NCBI GenBank assembly: GCA_037349105.1
Contig: JAYJMM010000078.1
Location: 186,001 to 250,000, forward strand
Source: Limnomonas spitsbergensis
Lineage: Eukaryota; Chlorophyta; Chlorophyceae; Chlamydomonadales
Direction: 5' to 3'
DNA length: 64,000 nucleotides
The notes under the pieces are model-generated. The model was not told the DNA's origin. It did no database searches and saw only the letters and a program-made list of their open reading frames with translations. Position numbers and translations under genes: made by a program. Numbering within the stretch: the stretch's first letter is position 1; each line of letters begins with the position of its first letter. Below are positions 11,100 to 21,429 of this stretch, in pieces.

Positions 11100-12410
11100 A
11101 TCTGACCGGTGTTTCTTTTTTCGGCTACGAGTCTTCCTTCGGCAGGCTGCCCTGCTGCCGCTAGAGGCCCGATCGGGGGCGAATCTGGACCAGCCTACCA
11201 CTGGTGGCCAAAGCAGCATGGCTGGCCACAAACGGGGCCTCTGGCAATGCCTCCGGCCAGAGGCCGGAGTGTAGCTGACAAGTAGCTGAGTCACGAAAAA
11301 AGATTCACAACATTTGATATGGATCTATACATCCATATACAATAGGAGTCCAGGGAGCTGTACACATAAGGTGCTTCTGCTGCATTGCAGCAACATCTCG
11401 GCCTACAAGGGCCTAGCGTAGCAAGTGCCGCAGCTTGGGCCACCAGCTGTAGGCCTGTTAAGTTTCGGTCCCCATGGGCCCAGTGTCGGCCACCAGACAG
11501 CCCCCCAATTTGATTTGGCATGTACTTCAATAAATCTTGTTTTGGAGACTGCCATGCAGGCTACAATTTCAGCACCAGAGGCCCACCAGTCACCATGCAT
11601 GCATGCAGCTCAGCCATGCGTTACGGTCTGCCCAACCGTTTCATGCCATTAAGAGCACAGGCCGATAGGAATAATGATACAGGATTATCATTTAAAAGGC
11701 CTTTAAAAGGCCGAACTAGGTAAGCCTGTCAGTGGGTGGCTGGCTGGCTGGCTTCCTGACTTGAGGTGTAGGCTAAGGAAAATGAAAGACAGGTATACCC
11801 GTATTGTTTACTGTGTACCTGCCGCAGGGAAAGTACTAATGTCTGGAGTGGCAGGTGGGGGAATATCATGGATGTTAATACCGTTTTCCTCTGTTACTAG
11901 GGCCCCTGAAACCTTCCGTCCAACGGTGCCGGAAATGGTACACTACCGGTATCTGCTGCCGTTACCTGGGCCAGGGATGGAGAGGCCGCTGCCAGCAGAA
12001 TCACGGCGCAGGCTGCAGAGGTCAGCTTTGATGCTATCAAGGACAAAGCAGTGGCAGGCGATGCGTCGTGGATTCCCCCTGCTTGGGAACCCTTGATAGC
12101 TGACATGGGGTGGGCATTCACAAGCCGTTGGTGATGTAGTACGTGGCAAGGACGATTCGGGAGGGGACATCTTCTCAAACATGAGTTCATATTGTCAAGA
12201 CAAATTAAAGGTTAAGTGAGGGAGGTTCACGTCGAGGAGGGCGTATACGCAGGGCCGTGGCTCGTGCAAGGACACGCATAGAAAGAAAGAAAGAAAACGC
12301 CTGAGCGTGGCTTGAGGAATACGGGATTTGAAATGCCGTACACCGGCACCCACCCCCTCACTGTACAAAGGGCTCCAGAACCAGCCTTGTGGATTATTAT
12401 GACAGTGAAC
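11100..12410. other. No gene recognised
   Basis: No supported exon. A GC-rich stretch near 11150-11270 shares wording with segments near 5090-5160 and 46230-46330 (CCGAT..GGACCA/GGACCGGCCT), suggesting a low-copy dispersed repeat. A GAAA microsatellite is at about 12280-12297. Confidence 0.3.
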
Positions 12411-12417
12411 TCACCCA

Positions 12418-12616
12418 GATATCGGGGCGGTGTCTTGGTCGTCACAGCTTGGTCGTCCTCGTCGTCGTACACAGTACAATCGTCATATCGCTCTTTCACT
12501 CGCATTCGGTAAGAGTAATGCCTGCTTGCTGCCGCCCCGATATCGGGGTGAGCCTGGGGAGTGCTAAATTACCAAAACCTAAAAAAACCACAAGCCTGAT
12601 GGATCGGTAGAGGTTG
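12418..12616 (+). repeat. Left arm of a ~200-bp inverted repeat pair
   Basis: The complement of this segment recurs at 20445-20648, with a few indels. Its outer 127 bp (12418-12544) starts GATATCGGGGCGG and ends CCGCCCCGATATC, so that part itself looks like a small inverted-repeat (MITE-like) element. The remaining ~70 bp up to the word GGATCGGTAGAGG are also shared with the right arm. Confidence 0.85.
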
Positions 12617-12889
12617 CAGCTTCATTTCTTTATATGACGCGTCCAGCGACATACATTGTCAACAGGTCAACTGGTCTACATTTTAAGCAGGGATCTCGAA
12701 CGGTTTTCTTAGTGAAGAAATATTGGCTCTTTGAGAAGATTTTGGAAGGGCCAACCCTGTCCAGAGACCCAATCTCATCAGAGCTAGTGCTGTCTAGGGA
12801 TATTCTGGCAGGATACGACAGCAGGGTTGGTAGGGCAGATCTGCTGTCGTTCAGGAGAATCAGGAGGTTGTGGCATGGCTGCATGCAGG

Positions 12890-12893
12890 ACCT
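12890..12893. repeat. Left flanking direct repeat of the split-repeat element
   Basis: ACCT directly precedes the TGTC start of the element and recurs directly after its GACA end at 19069-19072. Counting the terminal TGTC, the flank match is 8 bp (ACCTTGTC). This is either a 4-bp target-site duplication or the recombination core left by a tyrosine recombinase. Confidence 0.6.
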
Positions 12894-13783
12894 TGTCGCA
12901 CCATAAAGCAGTAAACGTGCCAATATGGTAAACTCCGGAATCTCCGGTAAAGGCGCCTTAGAGAAGTGTCCTCTACTCATAAACACGGTACATTACCGTA
13001 CACACAGACTCCTTGTACTTCAGACAAGAGCTGTTAACTGGCTACTGTAAGGTTCGGCCCTAGCAGGAAGTCTCTCTGCCTAGGGGTAATGTCTGGGTGT
13101 CCCTGTCTTGTGGGTACCGCCCCTACTACTTCACTTCGAGAGGTTTGCTTCAGGTCCGTGGCGGACTTCTTCCCCACATAGTGGCGGACGCCTACGGGCG
13201 GACTCAGTGACTACACACTGGCCGCGGATGCGCAGCGCGTTAAGCTGTGGCTGGAACTTCTAGATGACAGACACAGAGCTGGTCACTTGTAAAGCTTAAC
13301 TGCTGGCCCTTCAGACAGCTGATCTGTCGGGTCGCTGAGTCACTCACCGCGTGAAGCGGGGGATGTCGTAGCCGTAGACTGCGGGCGCGCGGTGTCCCAG
13401 GTCGGGCTGGGCATCAAGCTGAGGATGACTAGGTTGCTATGTCGGCTCTGAGGCTGAAACTGGCTTGATCGTCTTCGTGCCTTCGTGGTACTGGCGTTAT
13501 TGGTATTCACAGGGTATATCTTGGGATGATAGCCGTTGCTGATTACAATTAGAGGCCTGTCCACTTAAAAGGAACGAAGTAAGTGTCAAGCGTGCAAGCC
13601 GGGATTCAAAGGTCCCGGCAAGCCCTATTTACTGAGTACGGGAAATCTGCTACACTTCACACTTAAGCGGGATTCTGGGTCTCAGTTCAAATCCGGAGAC
13701 TCCGCAGATAAGCTGCGGAGGCTCCGCGGCCGCTAACTGCGGTCTAAACGGTTCTGTCACGTATACGGTAATATACTGTGACA
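12894..13783 (-). repeat. Contiguous A+B repeat unit of the split-repeat element
   Basis: This 890-bp AB unit joins A and B at CACT/T/CGAGAG, where the second copy has 4.4 kb of core. It contains a 74-codon minus-strand frame (13340-13564) repeated exactly at 18625-18849; the frame is not recognised and may be fortuitous. Confidence 0.8.
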
Positions 13784-13785
13784 GC

Positions 13786-14027
13786 TGTCGCACCATAAAG
13801 CAGTAAACGTGCCAATATGGTAAACTCCGGAATCTCCGGTAAAGGCGCCTTAGAGAAGTGTCCTCTACTCATAAACACGGTACATTACCGTACACACAGA
13901 CTCCTTGTACTTCAGACAAGAGCTGTTAACTGGCTACTGTAAGGTTCGGCCCTAGCAGGAAGTCTCTCTGCCTAGGGGTAATGTCTGGGTGTCCCTGTCT
14001 TGTGGGTACCGCCCCTACTACTTCACT
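13786..14027 (-). repeat. Second A repeat of the split-repeat element
   Basis: Copy of 12894-13135, from TGTCGCACCATAAAG to CTACTTCACT, after which the unique core begins (CGCCCCCCGCTCC). It is separated from the preceding B unit by only GC, forming the palindromic word GACAGCTGTC. Confidence 0.85.
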
Positions 14028-15311
14028 CGCCCCCCGCTCCTCAGCGATAAGCCTAAAGGGCATGCGCTGGGAGCCGGAAAAAGGGGTCGGTACTGAAAGA
14101 AAGAAACTTCTGGCAATATGTACACCTCAGAAGATCAAAATATCAAAGCAAATCTGCCTGGTTCAGGCCGTCCCCCGCATCTGCCTGGTTCAGGCTATAT
14201 ACACACATCAGCCTGGTTCAGGCTGTTTTCAAAGCAAAATCTGTACGCCCAGAACTTGTCAGTTCCCTAACACTGAAGCCTCCTAAACATCTGACTGCAA
14301 TCCAGCCAGTCGGTAAAAAAAATCCCCTGAAGAAAATCCACTGCAGGAAATGTGCTGCAGGACATCCACACAAGGAAATTCATCAAAGAAAAAATTCACT
14401 GAAACCCGTGGCGGACCCTAGGCCCACCCACGGTTCTGCACACTTGACAAAGGCCTCTGGGACCCTGATCTCTCTCCGGCCTGATCGGGGCACACAGAAT
14501 CCGGTACCGTCACCAGTGTCATGCTTGGTTGCAGGCAATAAAGGGTCAGAACCCATCAGAAACCCTCAGCAACCATCAGAAACCATCAGAAACCATCAGA
14601 AATCATCAGAAACCATCAGAAATCAGAATCTTTAAACTTCTGGAAAATATGTACGTAGAAGCTCAAATCGTCTTAGCAAATCTGCCTGGTTCAGGCCTTC
14701 TTCAATCAGAACAAAAAAAATGCACCGAGTCTCAGCTGAAGCGCAATGCGCAGAATCCTACAAATCCAGGCTGTTCAGCCCACTACTGGCTAGCAAACAG
14801 AGAAATTTTCAAAGTTATCAGGTTAAGCTAAGAACAACCGCTGCTCTCGCCCCACTGCGCCATAGCCGCCTGGTCTTCAATGGCCACAGGAAATGTGTGC
14901 CGTAGCAGCGTGATCCGCCCCCTGCTGTGTTATCATCGCCCGAGTTGACTAATTCTCCTCGCTCATCATCTTCATAACATATGTACTGCCGTAGCCTTGC
15001 TGCTACGGTGTTTGAGAAACAAATTTTCACTATGTTGCTGCGATAGCTTTAACTCCAATCCTGCATCTTCCGTCTTCGATCCGCTGGCTGCCGGCCCACT
15101 GCCTGCCAGGTACTAGGACAAGCCGCGCTGCGTCTGCATTTTCTGCTCTGTAGGCGCCTGCCCGCTCCTAGCCAGTTACGGCGCGGGTAGCGTCACGTGC
15201 TCAGCGGCCTTGCCGCTCTGGGCTCGGCCTTCCCTGAGTATCAGGTGTCGATAAACCCCGCAAGGGCTGACTCCTCCTCTTTGTTGGAAGCCTAGCGCCA
15301 CCTTGGCCCAT
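14028..15311. other. Core of the element downstream of its ORF
   Basis: No long ORF. It contains four or more copies of CTGCCTGGTTCAGGC-like words (about 14155-14230 and 14683-14697) and a short array of AACCATCAGAA-type units at 14560-14630. A 3' untranslated role relative to the minus-strand ORF is inferred. Confidence 0.5.
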
Positions 15312-17999
15312 TTATGGACCGCTCGCTGGGTGACATTGGCTTCTCTTCATCCAAGGAATATCTTTCTCCAAAAAGTCTCTTCCTCCAAGAAGCCTCTCGC
15401 GCCTCCTCCTCCTCATCCGCCTCTTCCTCCTCTTCCATCTCATTCTCCTCTTCTGCCTCTTCTGCCTCTTCTGACGCATGGCATTGCGGATGTCCATCGG
15501 CTGCTGACGGGCACCTGTTGCGCGATTCTCCCAGATCCTGGCCAGCTCCACATCTGCAGGCACCGCAGCATGGATTGCTACCAGGCACACATTCCTGCTG
15601 CTGCTGTCGTCCACGTGTGCTGGCACCGGAGACCTGCTGCTCCTAGCTGCTTCCACGTCACTGTCAGCTGCCTTGCCTGCCATTGCCTGGCTGGACTTGC
15701 TGCAGCCGTCAGGGCCCAGACTCAGGCTAGGGCTGGCTTGACCCACCGGCCTGCACGGCTCTGCTGAGCGGAAGCCCTCCTGCCTGGGCAATCTGGGCAT
15801 GCACTCCTGGTGCTGCGGCGGCTGTGCCTCTTTTTTCGCCTCATGGCTGGCCTGCTCAGCCCCGTGCCACCCGGGTAGTGCCACGTGCCATGTAACCATG
15901 GCTGTCTGCTGCAGCTGCTGCTCTTCCTCTTCCTCACCTGTAGGCAGCCGCGCCTGTAGGTTCTGTTTGGCATGTTCCAAGCGATGCTTCACTATCCTAA
16001 GCTGTCTGGTCATCCTCATCTTCACTGCTATTATTGGCTGCCTGGCCACCCACAGCTGCCTGGCCATTCCTTTGAGCTTCTGCCGGTACAAATTAACCTT
16101 TTCCCTCAGCATGGGTATGGAGATTCCCTGCTCCTCTGACCCCCCAGGATTCTCTGCCGCCTCCAGCTGTTTGCTGGCCTGCTGGGCCGCCCCTGGTTCT
16201 GATATTGGCACATGGACCCCTCCTGGAGCTGCTGCCACTGGTGGTGTGACAGGCCCATCCTCTTCTGGCTGGTGCATCTGCACCAGCACCGGCGCCTGCC
16301 TGTGCTCGTGGTCCTCAACCTCACTTGGTCCAACTGGTTCCTCAGCCACCTGTTGGTTCAGCTTCTGTTCCCACGGATGCAGTTGGTCCGGCTCGCAGCC
16401 GCCGGCCAACACAGGTGTCACATGGGCTGCCTCCCTCGACAAACACAAATGTGACGCCTGCACCTGCAGTTGGCCTGGCTCACAGCCACCGATCCCTACA
16501 GGTGTCACATGAATTGCCTCCCTCTGCAAGCACCGTCGTGACGCCTGCAACTGCAGTTGGCCTGGCTCACAGCCACCGGCCACCACAGGTGTCACAGGAA
16601 CGTCCTCCATCTGAAAACACAGCCGTGACGCATGCACCTGCAGTTGGCCTGGCTCACAGCCACCGATCCCTACAGGTGTCACAGGAACTGCCTCTCTCTG
16701 CAAATACAGCCGTGACGCCTGCACCTGCAGTTGGCTTGGCTCGCAGCCACCGGCCACCACAGTTTTCACAGGAACTGCCTCCTTCTGCAAACACAGCCGT
16801 GATGCCTGCACCTGCAGTTGGTCTGGCTCACAGCCACCGATCCCTACAGGTGTCACAGGAACTGCCTCCATCTGCAAACACAGCCGTGACGCATGCACCT
16901 GCAGTTGGCCTGGCTCACAGCCACCGGCCGCCACAGTTTTCACAGGAACTGCCTCTCTCTGCAAACCCAGTTGTGACGCCTGCACCTGCAGTTGGCTTGG
17001 CTCGCAGCCACCGGTCACTGGTTTGGGTGAAAAAGCATTCCCTATTGGAACACAGTTGATCAGGTGCAGCTGCTCGCTAGCTACCGGGCTATCCTGCCTG
17101 GGTGGGCCGGCACTCTCTGCCGTAATACAGTTGATCAGGTGCAGCTGCTCGCTAGCTACCAGGCTATCCTGCCTGGGTGGGCCGGCACTCTCTGCCGTAA
17201 TACAGTTGATCAGGTGCAGCTGCTCGCTAGCTACCAGGCTATCCTGCCTGGGTGGGCCGGCACTCTCTGCCGTAATACAGTTGATCAGGTGCCTGGGACT
17301 TGGCTCACTGTCACTGCTGAGGATATCAAACATGGACCAGCCGTTGGGGGACACCTGATTACCTGGCTGCTCCATACACCTGGTCAATGCCTCCAAGGGT
17401 GCGCGCTGCTGGGGCACAGCCAGACTGCTTAACCCCGCCTGCTCTGCGTCACACACACTTTTCCACACTCCAGTGGCCCACTGCCCTAGCCTGTTCCACC
17501 CTATTGGCTGAGTCAGATCCTCCTTCCTTTTTACTGGGGGCCATTCCGCAGTGGCGGCTTTTGCTCCACCCACCGCCTGCAGATCTGCAGGTTTCCTGAT
17601 CACCTGACTTCCACCACGGGGCATCGTCCCATTCTCCTTTTTAACGCACTGCGCAGCACTTGCCACTCTCATTAGCCTCTTCTGCGTCGCGTATTCTGGC
17701 CCACTGCCTAGGTCTCTTGCTCTCCCGCACTCTGCTGCCCCCTCTGGGGCTGCCGAGGTGCCTGCCCCTTGATCACCGTGATCGGGCTTGTTCTTGACTC
17801 GTTGCGCGGCTCCTGCCCCACTGGGCAAGTCCTGCTCTGGTGCGCCTTCTGGACCACTGTCCCGACTTGCGCCACTGGTCTGCGACACCTCAACGGGCCA
17901 AGCTTGATCTGCACTGGGCACCTTGCACCCCAAAGCTGCGGGATCCTCGATCCCTGCTAGCCCGCGAGAAATACGCGTCGCTTCTCCCTCAAGCGCCAT
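15312..17999 (-). CDS. 895-codon repeat-rich protein of the mobile element, function unknown
   Basis: A single uninterrupted frame from ATG at 17999 to 15312 within the core of the split-repeat element. Residues ~235-315 hold three near-identical ~25-residue units (HLINCITAESAGPPRQDS). Residues ~330-560 hold eight or nine ~25-residue units of the form GGCEPGQLQVQASRLCLQ followed by EAVPVTPV. Then comes a basic, helix-prone segment (LREKVNLYRQKLKGMARQ) and an extremely Arg/Lys-rich tail (RRMRRRRRERLLGG). There is no zinc knuckle, reverse transcriptase or recombinase motif. Position and basic tail would suit a Gag-like nucleic-acid-binding product, which is inference only. Several other frames over the tandem units are also open because the unit length is a multiple of three, but this frame continues well beyond the repeats. 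Confidence 0.6.
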   Translation of the reverse strand: MALEGEATRISRGLAGIEDPAALGCKVPSADQAWPVEVSQTSGASRDSGPEGAPEQDLPSGAGAAQRVKNKPDHGDQGAGTSAAPEGAAECGRARDLGSGPEYATQKRLMRVASAAQCVKKENGTMPRGGSQVIRKPADLQAVGGAKAATAEWPPVKRKEDLTQPIGWNRLGQWATGVWKSVCDAEQAGLSSLAVPQQRAPLEALTRCMEQPGNQVSPNGWSMFDILSSDSEPSPRHLINCITAESAGPPRQDSLVASEQLHLINCITAESAGPPRQDSLVASEQLHLINCITAESAGPPRQDSPVASEQLHLINCVPIGNAFSPKPVTGGCEPSQLQVQASQLGLQREAVPVKTVAAGGCEPGQLQVHASRLCLQMEAVPVTPVGIGGCEPDQLQVQASRLCLQKEAVPVKTVVAGGCEPSQLQVQASRLYLQREAVPVTPVGIGGCEPGQLQVHASRLCFQMEDVPVTPVVAGGCEPGQLQLQASRRCLQREAIHVTPVGIGGCEPGQLQVQASHLCLSREAAHVTPVLAGGCEPDQLHPWEQKLNQQVAEEPVGPSEVEDHEHRQAPVLVQMHQPEEDGPVTPPVAAAPGGVHVPISEPGAAQQASKQLEAAENPGGSEEQGISIPMLREKVNLYRQKLKGMARQLWVARQPIIAVKMRMTRQLRIVKHRLEHAKQNLQARLPTGEEEEEQQLQQTAMVTWHVALPGWHGAEQASHEAKKEAQPPQHQECMPRLPRQEGFRSAEPCRPVGQASPSLSLGPDGCSKSSQAMAGKAADSDVEAARSSRSPVPAHVDDSSSRNVCLVAIHAAVPADVELARIWENRATGARQQPMDIRNAMRQKRQKRQKRRMRWKRRKRRMRRRRRERLLGGRDFLEKDIPWMKRSQCHPASGP
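16380..17015. repeat. ~75-bp tandem repeat inside the element ORF
   Basis: Eight to nine units contain CACCTGCAGTTGG followed by CTGGCTCACAGCCACCG. They encode the GGCEP..QLQ..ASRLCLQ peptide repeats on the minus strand. Units are moderately diverged, so the array is older than the flanking A/B repeats' last copying. Confidence 0.8.
17050..17300. repeat. 75-bp tandem repeat, about three copies, inside the element ORF
   Basis: Near-identical units start ACAGTTGATCAGGTGCAGC and end near CACTCTCTGCCGTAAT. They encode the HLINCITAESAG.. peptide units on the minus strand. Confidence 0.85.
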
Positions 18000-18397
18000 C
18001 TGCTGCTCTGAGTCCAGGCCCTGCCTTTCAGTTCACACAGTTCACACAGTTCTGGGCCACTGAAATCTCAGCCTCATCAATCCATTGATCACTGATCCTT
18101 AGATCCACTTCTGTCAACACTTGGGAATTTGCACTCCACCACAAAGGCAAGTCCAGGTGCACAGGCACTATCAGCTGGGTTAATAACTCCACAGCCTGAT
18201 CTTCAAGCTACGTCTGCTTCTGGGTTGCCACGCCCAGCGCAAGCAGGGATTGGCTTGGAATATCTATGAGAAATCCTCTGCTCAGTGATTTCTAGCTGTC
18301 CAAGGCAGATCCGCTGTCTCAAAAAGAAATTCCAAGCTCCACAGCACATACACCTTTAGCAGGATTCGTTGGGTCAGGCTGATAAGGCAAGATCCAC

Positions 18398-18866
18398 TAC
18401 TTCGTTCCTTTTAAGTGGACACGAGAGGTTTGCTTCAGGTCCGTGGCGGACTTCTTCCCCACATAGTGGCGGACGCCTACGGGCGGACTCAGTGACTACA
18501 CACTGGCCGCGGATGCGCAGCGCGTTAAGCTGTGGCTGGAACTTCTAGATGACAGACACAGAGCTGGTCACTTGTAAAGCTTAACTGCTGGCCCTTCAGA
18601 CAGCTGATCTGTCGGGTCGCTGAGTCACTCACCGCGTGAAGCGGGGGATGTCGTAGCCGTAGACTGCGGGCGCGCGGTGTCCCAGGTCGGGCTGGGCATC
18701 AAGCTGAGGATGACTAGGTTGCTATGTCGGCTCTGAGGCTGAAACTGGCTTGATCGTCTTCGTGCCTTCGTGGTACTGGCGTTATTGGTATTCACAGGGT
18801 ATATCTTGGGATGATAGCCGTTGCTGATTACAATTAGAGGCCTGTCCACTTAAAAGGAACGAAGTA
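18398..18866. repeat. Segment bounded by a 24-bp perfect inverted repeat
   Basis: The last 24 bp of the unique core (18398-18421) are the exact reverse complement of 18843-18866 in the B copy, and of 13558-13581 in the first B. The pair flanks the first 421 bp of B in this copy only; the AB unit at 12894-13783 lacks the outer arm. Confidence 0.8.
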
Positions 18867-19068
18867 AGTGTCAAGCGTGCAAGCCGGGATTCAAAGGTCC
18901 CGGCAAGCCCTATTTACTGAGTACGGGAAATCTGCTACACTTCACACTTAAGCGGGATTCTGGGTCTCAGTTCAAATCCGGAGACTCCGCAGATAAGCTG
19001 CGGAGGCTCCGCGGCCGCTAACTGCGGTCTAAACGGTTCTGTCACGTATACGGTAATATACTGTGACA
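18422..19068 (-). repeat. Second B repeat of the split-repeat element
   Basis: A 647-bp copy of 13137-13783, ending CTGTGACA and followed by the flanking ACCTTGTC. Equal length and identical sequence over the parts I compared. Confidence 0.85.
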
Positions 19069-19072
19069 ACCT

Positions 19073-20440
19073 TGTCATGCGTGACCTGGTCACGATCAGG
19101 GTGGTGTCCCCAAGATTTGCAGCCGCTGTGATGGGAAGGGGCAGCCCCAGGTCGGGCTACTTAACATCCGCTGCTGGCAGGCAGGCCCATTGACTGCCCA
19201 CACATACTGGCATCCGGCCCAGAAGTTGCTGATGAGGGGGAAGGGAAGGAGGGGACTTGAGACAGGTGAGCCTTCACATCCGCAAGTACTGTTCCCTTCA
19301 AAAATAACGGTAGCCGGTGAGGGCGTGATGCTATTTCTCACACCGGGGGGATGGGGAGCGTCAACTAAACAGGGGGGTCTTGGCTCAACTACACATGTGG
19401 GGGGGGTCTAACCGACACAGTGGGGGTCTGAGCTGCATACCCTGGCAGCCTAGCAGTAAATTGCTAAGAGGAGTCAATAATAGAGGAGTCATCAACTGCA
19501 TTGCCTTCGGTGCAGCCAGCCTCCCCTGCTGCATCTGCCCTGGTTCCCCAGCTGCTTGCGACTGAGTGAAGGATGCCCCCCCGGTTCCCCTGACTTGAGG
19601 GCAGGGTGGACGGACGTCCCAGCCAAGTCCCAGTCAGGTTTCTCTGCAGTTGCCTCGGGCCAATTTCGGCCCAAGCTACCTTGCTACCAACACTCTTGAA
19701 TAAATTGTGAACCTCGCCCTTAACCCCAATTTTTCATTACGAGACCGTATATCAGTACCATACAATATCCTGGAACAGACACACAATGGCTTGTCAAACT
19801 GCTTGTACCTATATGACTGACAACATTGACCGGAATCAATTAGATATATTTCCTCGACTAATCTGACTTCAAAACTGCAGGCAGATCTCTCATACTCCAG
19901 CCAATAAATGGAACAAAAACAGTATGCCCAAAAAACAAACAAATCCCCAACAGTAAATGGCAATTGGTAAGTGAATATCAGCTTGAGGCAGCTATCCCAG
20001 AAGATGTAATACGCCCCCCTCCCGCTCAAATAACAAGTAAATCCCCAGCTAAAAAAGGCCACCCGTTCAGCCGCAGCATTGAGTAGGGTACCAAGCATGA
20101 AGAGGCACACATGTTTAGGGGTTCGGGGGAAATTGCCTCTTTCCCACACCCTCCTTCTCTGGTCCAACAGGCCACCTCTTCCCCATGTCCACGTTGACGG
20201 GGCTTGTGGCGAGCTGAAGGCAATCAAAGGCCCGGAGGCAAGGCTGTCGGCTGGCCAGGAGACACGCTAAATGGCTTGGAAGCAGGAAGGCCAGACGGCA
20301 GGCACCACAGCTGGCCAGAAGCAGGAAGGCCCAGCGACAGGCCTGAGGGCTGGTGAGGCCACGTGCCCCACACATGGCCAGCATGCAGCCCCGGCAGCAG
20401 GCCAGACAGCAGGGCAGCAGGCAGGCCCATTGACTGCCCA
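19073..20440. other. Sequence between the mobile element and the right inverted arm
   Basis: No supported gene. The word GGCAGGCCCATTGACTGCCC occurs at about 19181 and 20421. A 183-codon minus-strand frame (20227-19676) has several hydrophobic stretches but no family resemblance and I do not regard it as established. Confidence 0.3.
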
Positions 20441-20444
20441 GCAG

Positions 20445-20648
20445 GCAGCCTCTACCGATCCATCAGGCTTGTGGTTTTTTAGGCTTTGGTAATTTAGCAC
20501 TCCCCAGGCTCACCCCAATATCGGGGCGGCAGCAAGCAGGCATTACTCTTACCGAATGCGAGTGAAAGAGCGATATGACGATTGTACTGTGTACGACGAC
20601 GACGACCAGGCTGTGACTGAGTGACGACCAAGACACCGCCCCGATATC
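20445..20648 (-). repeat. Right arm of the ~200-bp inverted repeat pair
   Basis: Reverse complement of 12418-12616 with small indels (for example an extra TGAGTGAC-like stretch near 20618). With the left arm it brackets an 8.2-kb block containing the split-repeat element. Confidence 0.85.
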
Positions 20649-20659
20649 TCACCCAGCAT

Positions 20660-21390
20660 ACCGAGATCAGCTACACCTGAGTTTCACTAATAATCTGTTG
20701 GGCTGTAGAACATACGAGTTATATCCTGCGACTCGAGGCATCAACTCGTAAGTTTGCCCGTTGTCAAGAAGGCCAACTACGAACTTGCGGAGACAGAATG
20801 TCTGCACGTCGCTACGCATAAAGCGTTCGCGGAAATTTCAGGACAGCCCCTCTGATGGCATGCTCCAGCGATGCCAACATAAATTTCCCTAAGATGCCTG
20901 TTCATACCGGCAATGAAGTACTTGGCAGTCAACCGAAACAACACCTGTCTTGGGGCTCAGCTGCAGGCACCATGTTCTCCGGGAGCTTGTGGGTTCAGAT
21001 CAAATAATTCAGGTCATTCCCGAGTGGGGGGGCAGAAACAAAAAATCGACCCCATGCTCCAAAGTTGTAGAGCTTAACGAGAGCGTCCCATAGCTGGTCT
21101 TAAAATATGTTTCTTTTGGCCGAGGGGGGATGGGGATTTGGGGGGGCAAAGTTGGGGTGGGTGGGTGGGTGGGTAGTCTCCCAAAAAGTGCAATGTTAAA
21201 AAAACTTCGTATCTTTTTTCTGGAGGTCTCTTGAGACTGGCAGCGGCACCTCTGTGTTCTTCTTGCCATTAAGAGTCCATTTAAATCCTAAAATGATGCT
21301 TAAATTACCACATGACCCCCTAGCCCACCACACTGAGGGTTTGGCTCCATTAAACACACCCTGAAACCAGCTGAGCCAGCCTTGGAAAGA
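20660..21390. other. No gene recognised
   Basis: No supported exon. A GGGT microsatellite-like run lies at about 21153-21175. Confidence 0.3.
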
Positions 21391-21429
21391 GTTGTATGAC
21401 ACGCAGCACATGGTACTGTTGGTCTGGTG

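Larger units (their letters stand above)
12894..19068 (-). mobile_element. Split-direct-repeat element, DIRS/PAT/TOC1-like, probably non-autonomous
   Basis: Order on the plus strand: A (12894-13135), B (13137-13783), A copy (13786-14027), unique core (14028-18421), B copy (18422-19068). Read on the minus strand, the strand of the ORF, this is B-core-A-B-A, the split-direct-repeat layout known for PAT, Kangaroo and TOC1 elements of the DIRS order. The A copies are ~242 bp and the B copies 647 bp; those I compared base by base looked identical, implying recent activity. The element starts TGTCGCACC and ends CTGTGACA, and the internal B/A junction is GACA-GC-TGTC. No reverse transcriptase, RNase H, methyltransferase or tyrosine recombinase is visible in the 4.4-kb core, so mobilisation in trans is inferred. 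An alternative reading is a tandem pair of DNA elements of which the 890-bp AB unit is an internal-deletion derivative. Confidence 0.7.

Noticed and set aside
12894..19068. A standard LTR retrotransposon
   Set aside because: The 890-bp AB unit is not repeated intact at the right end; the right side carries only B, and A and core are interposed, which fits split direct repeats better.
19676..20227. A 183-codon minus-strand frame with hydrophobic stretches
   Set aside because: No recognisable family, overlaps other open frames, and lies in repeat-derived sequence; not enough to call a gene.
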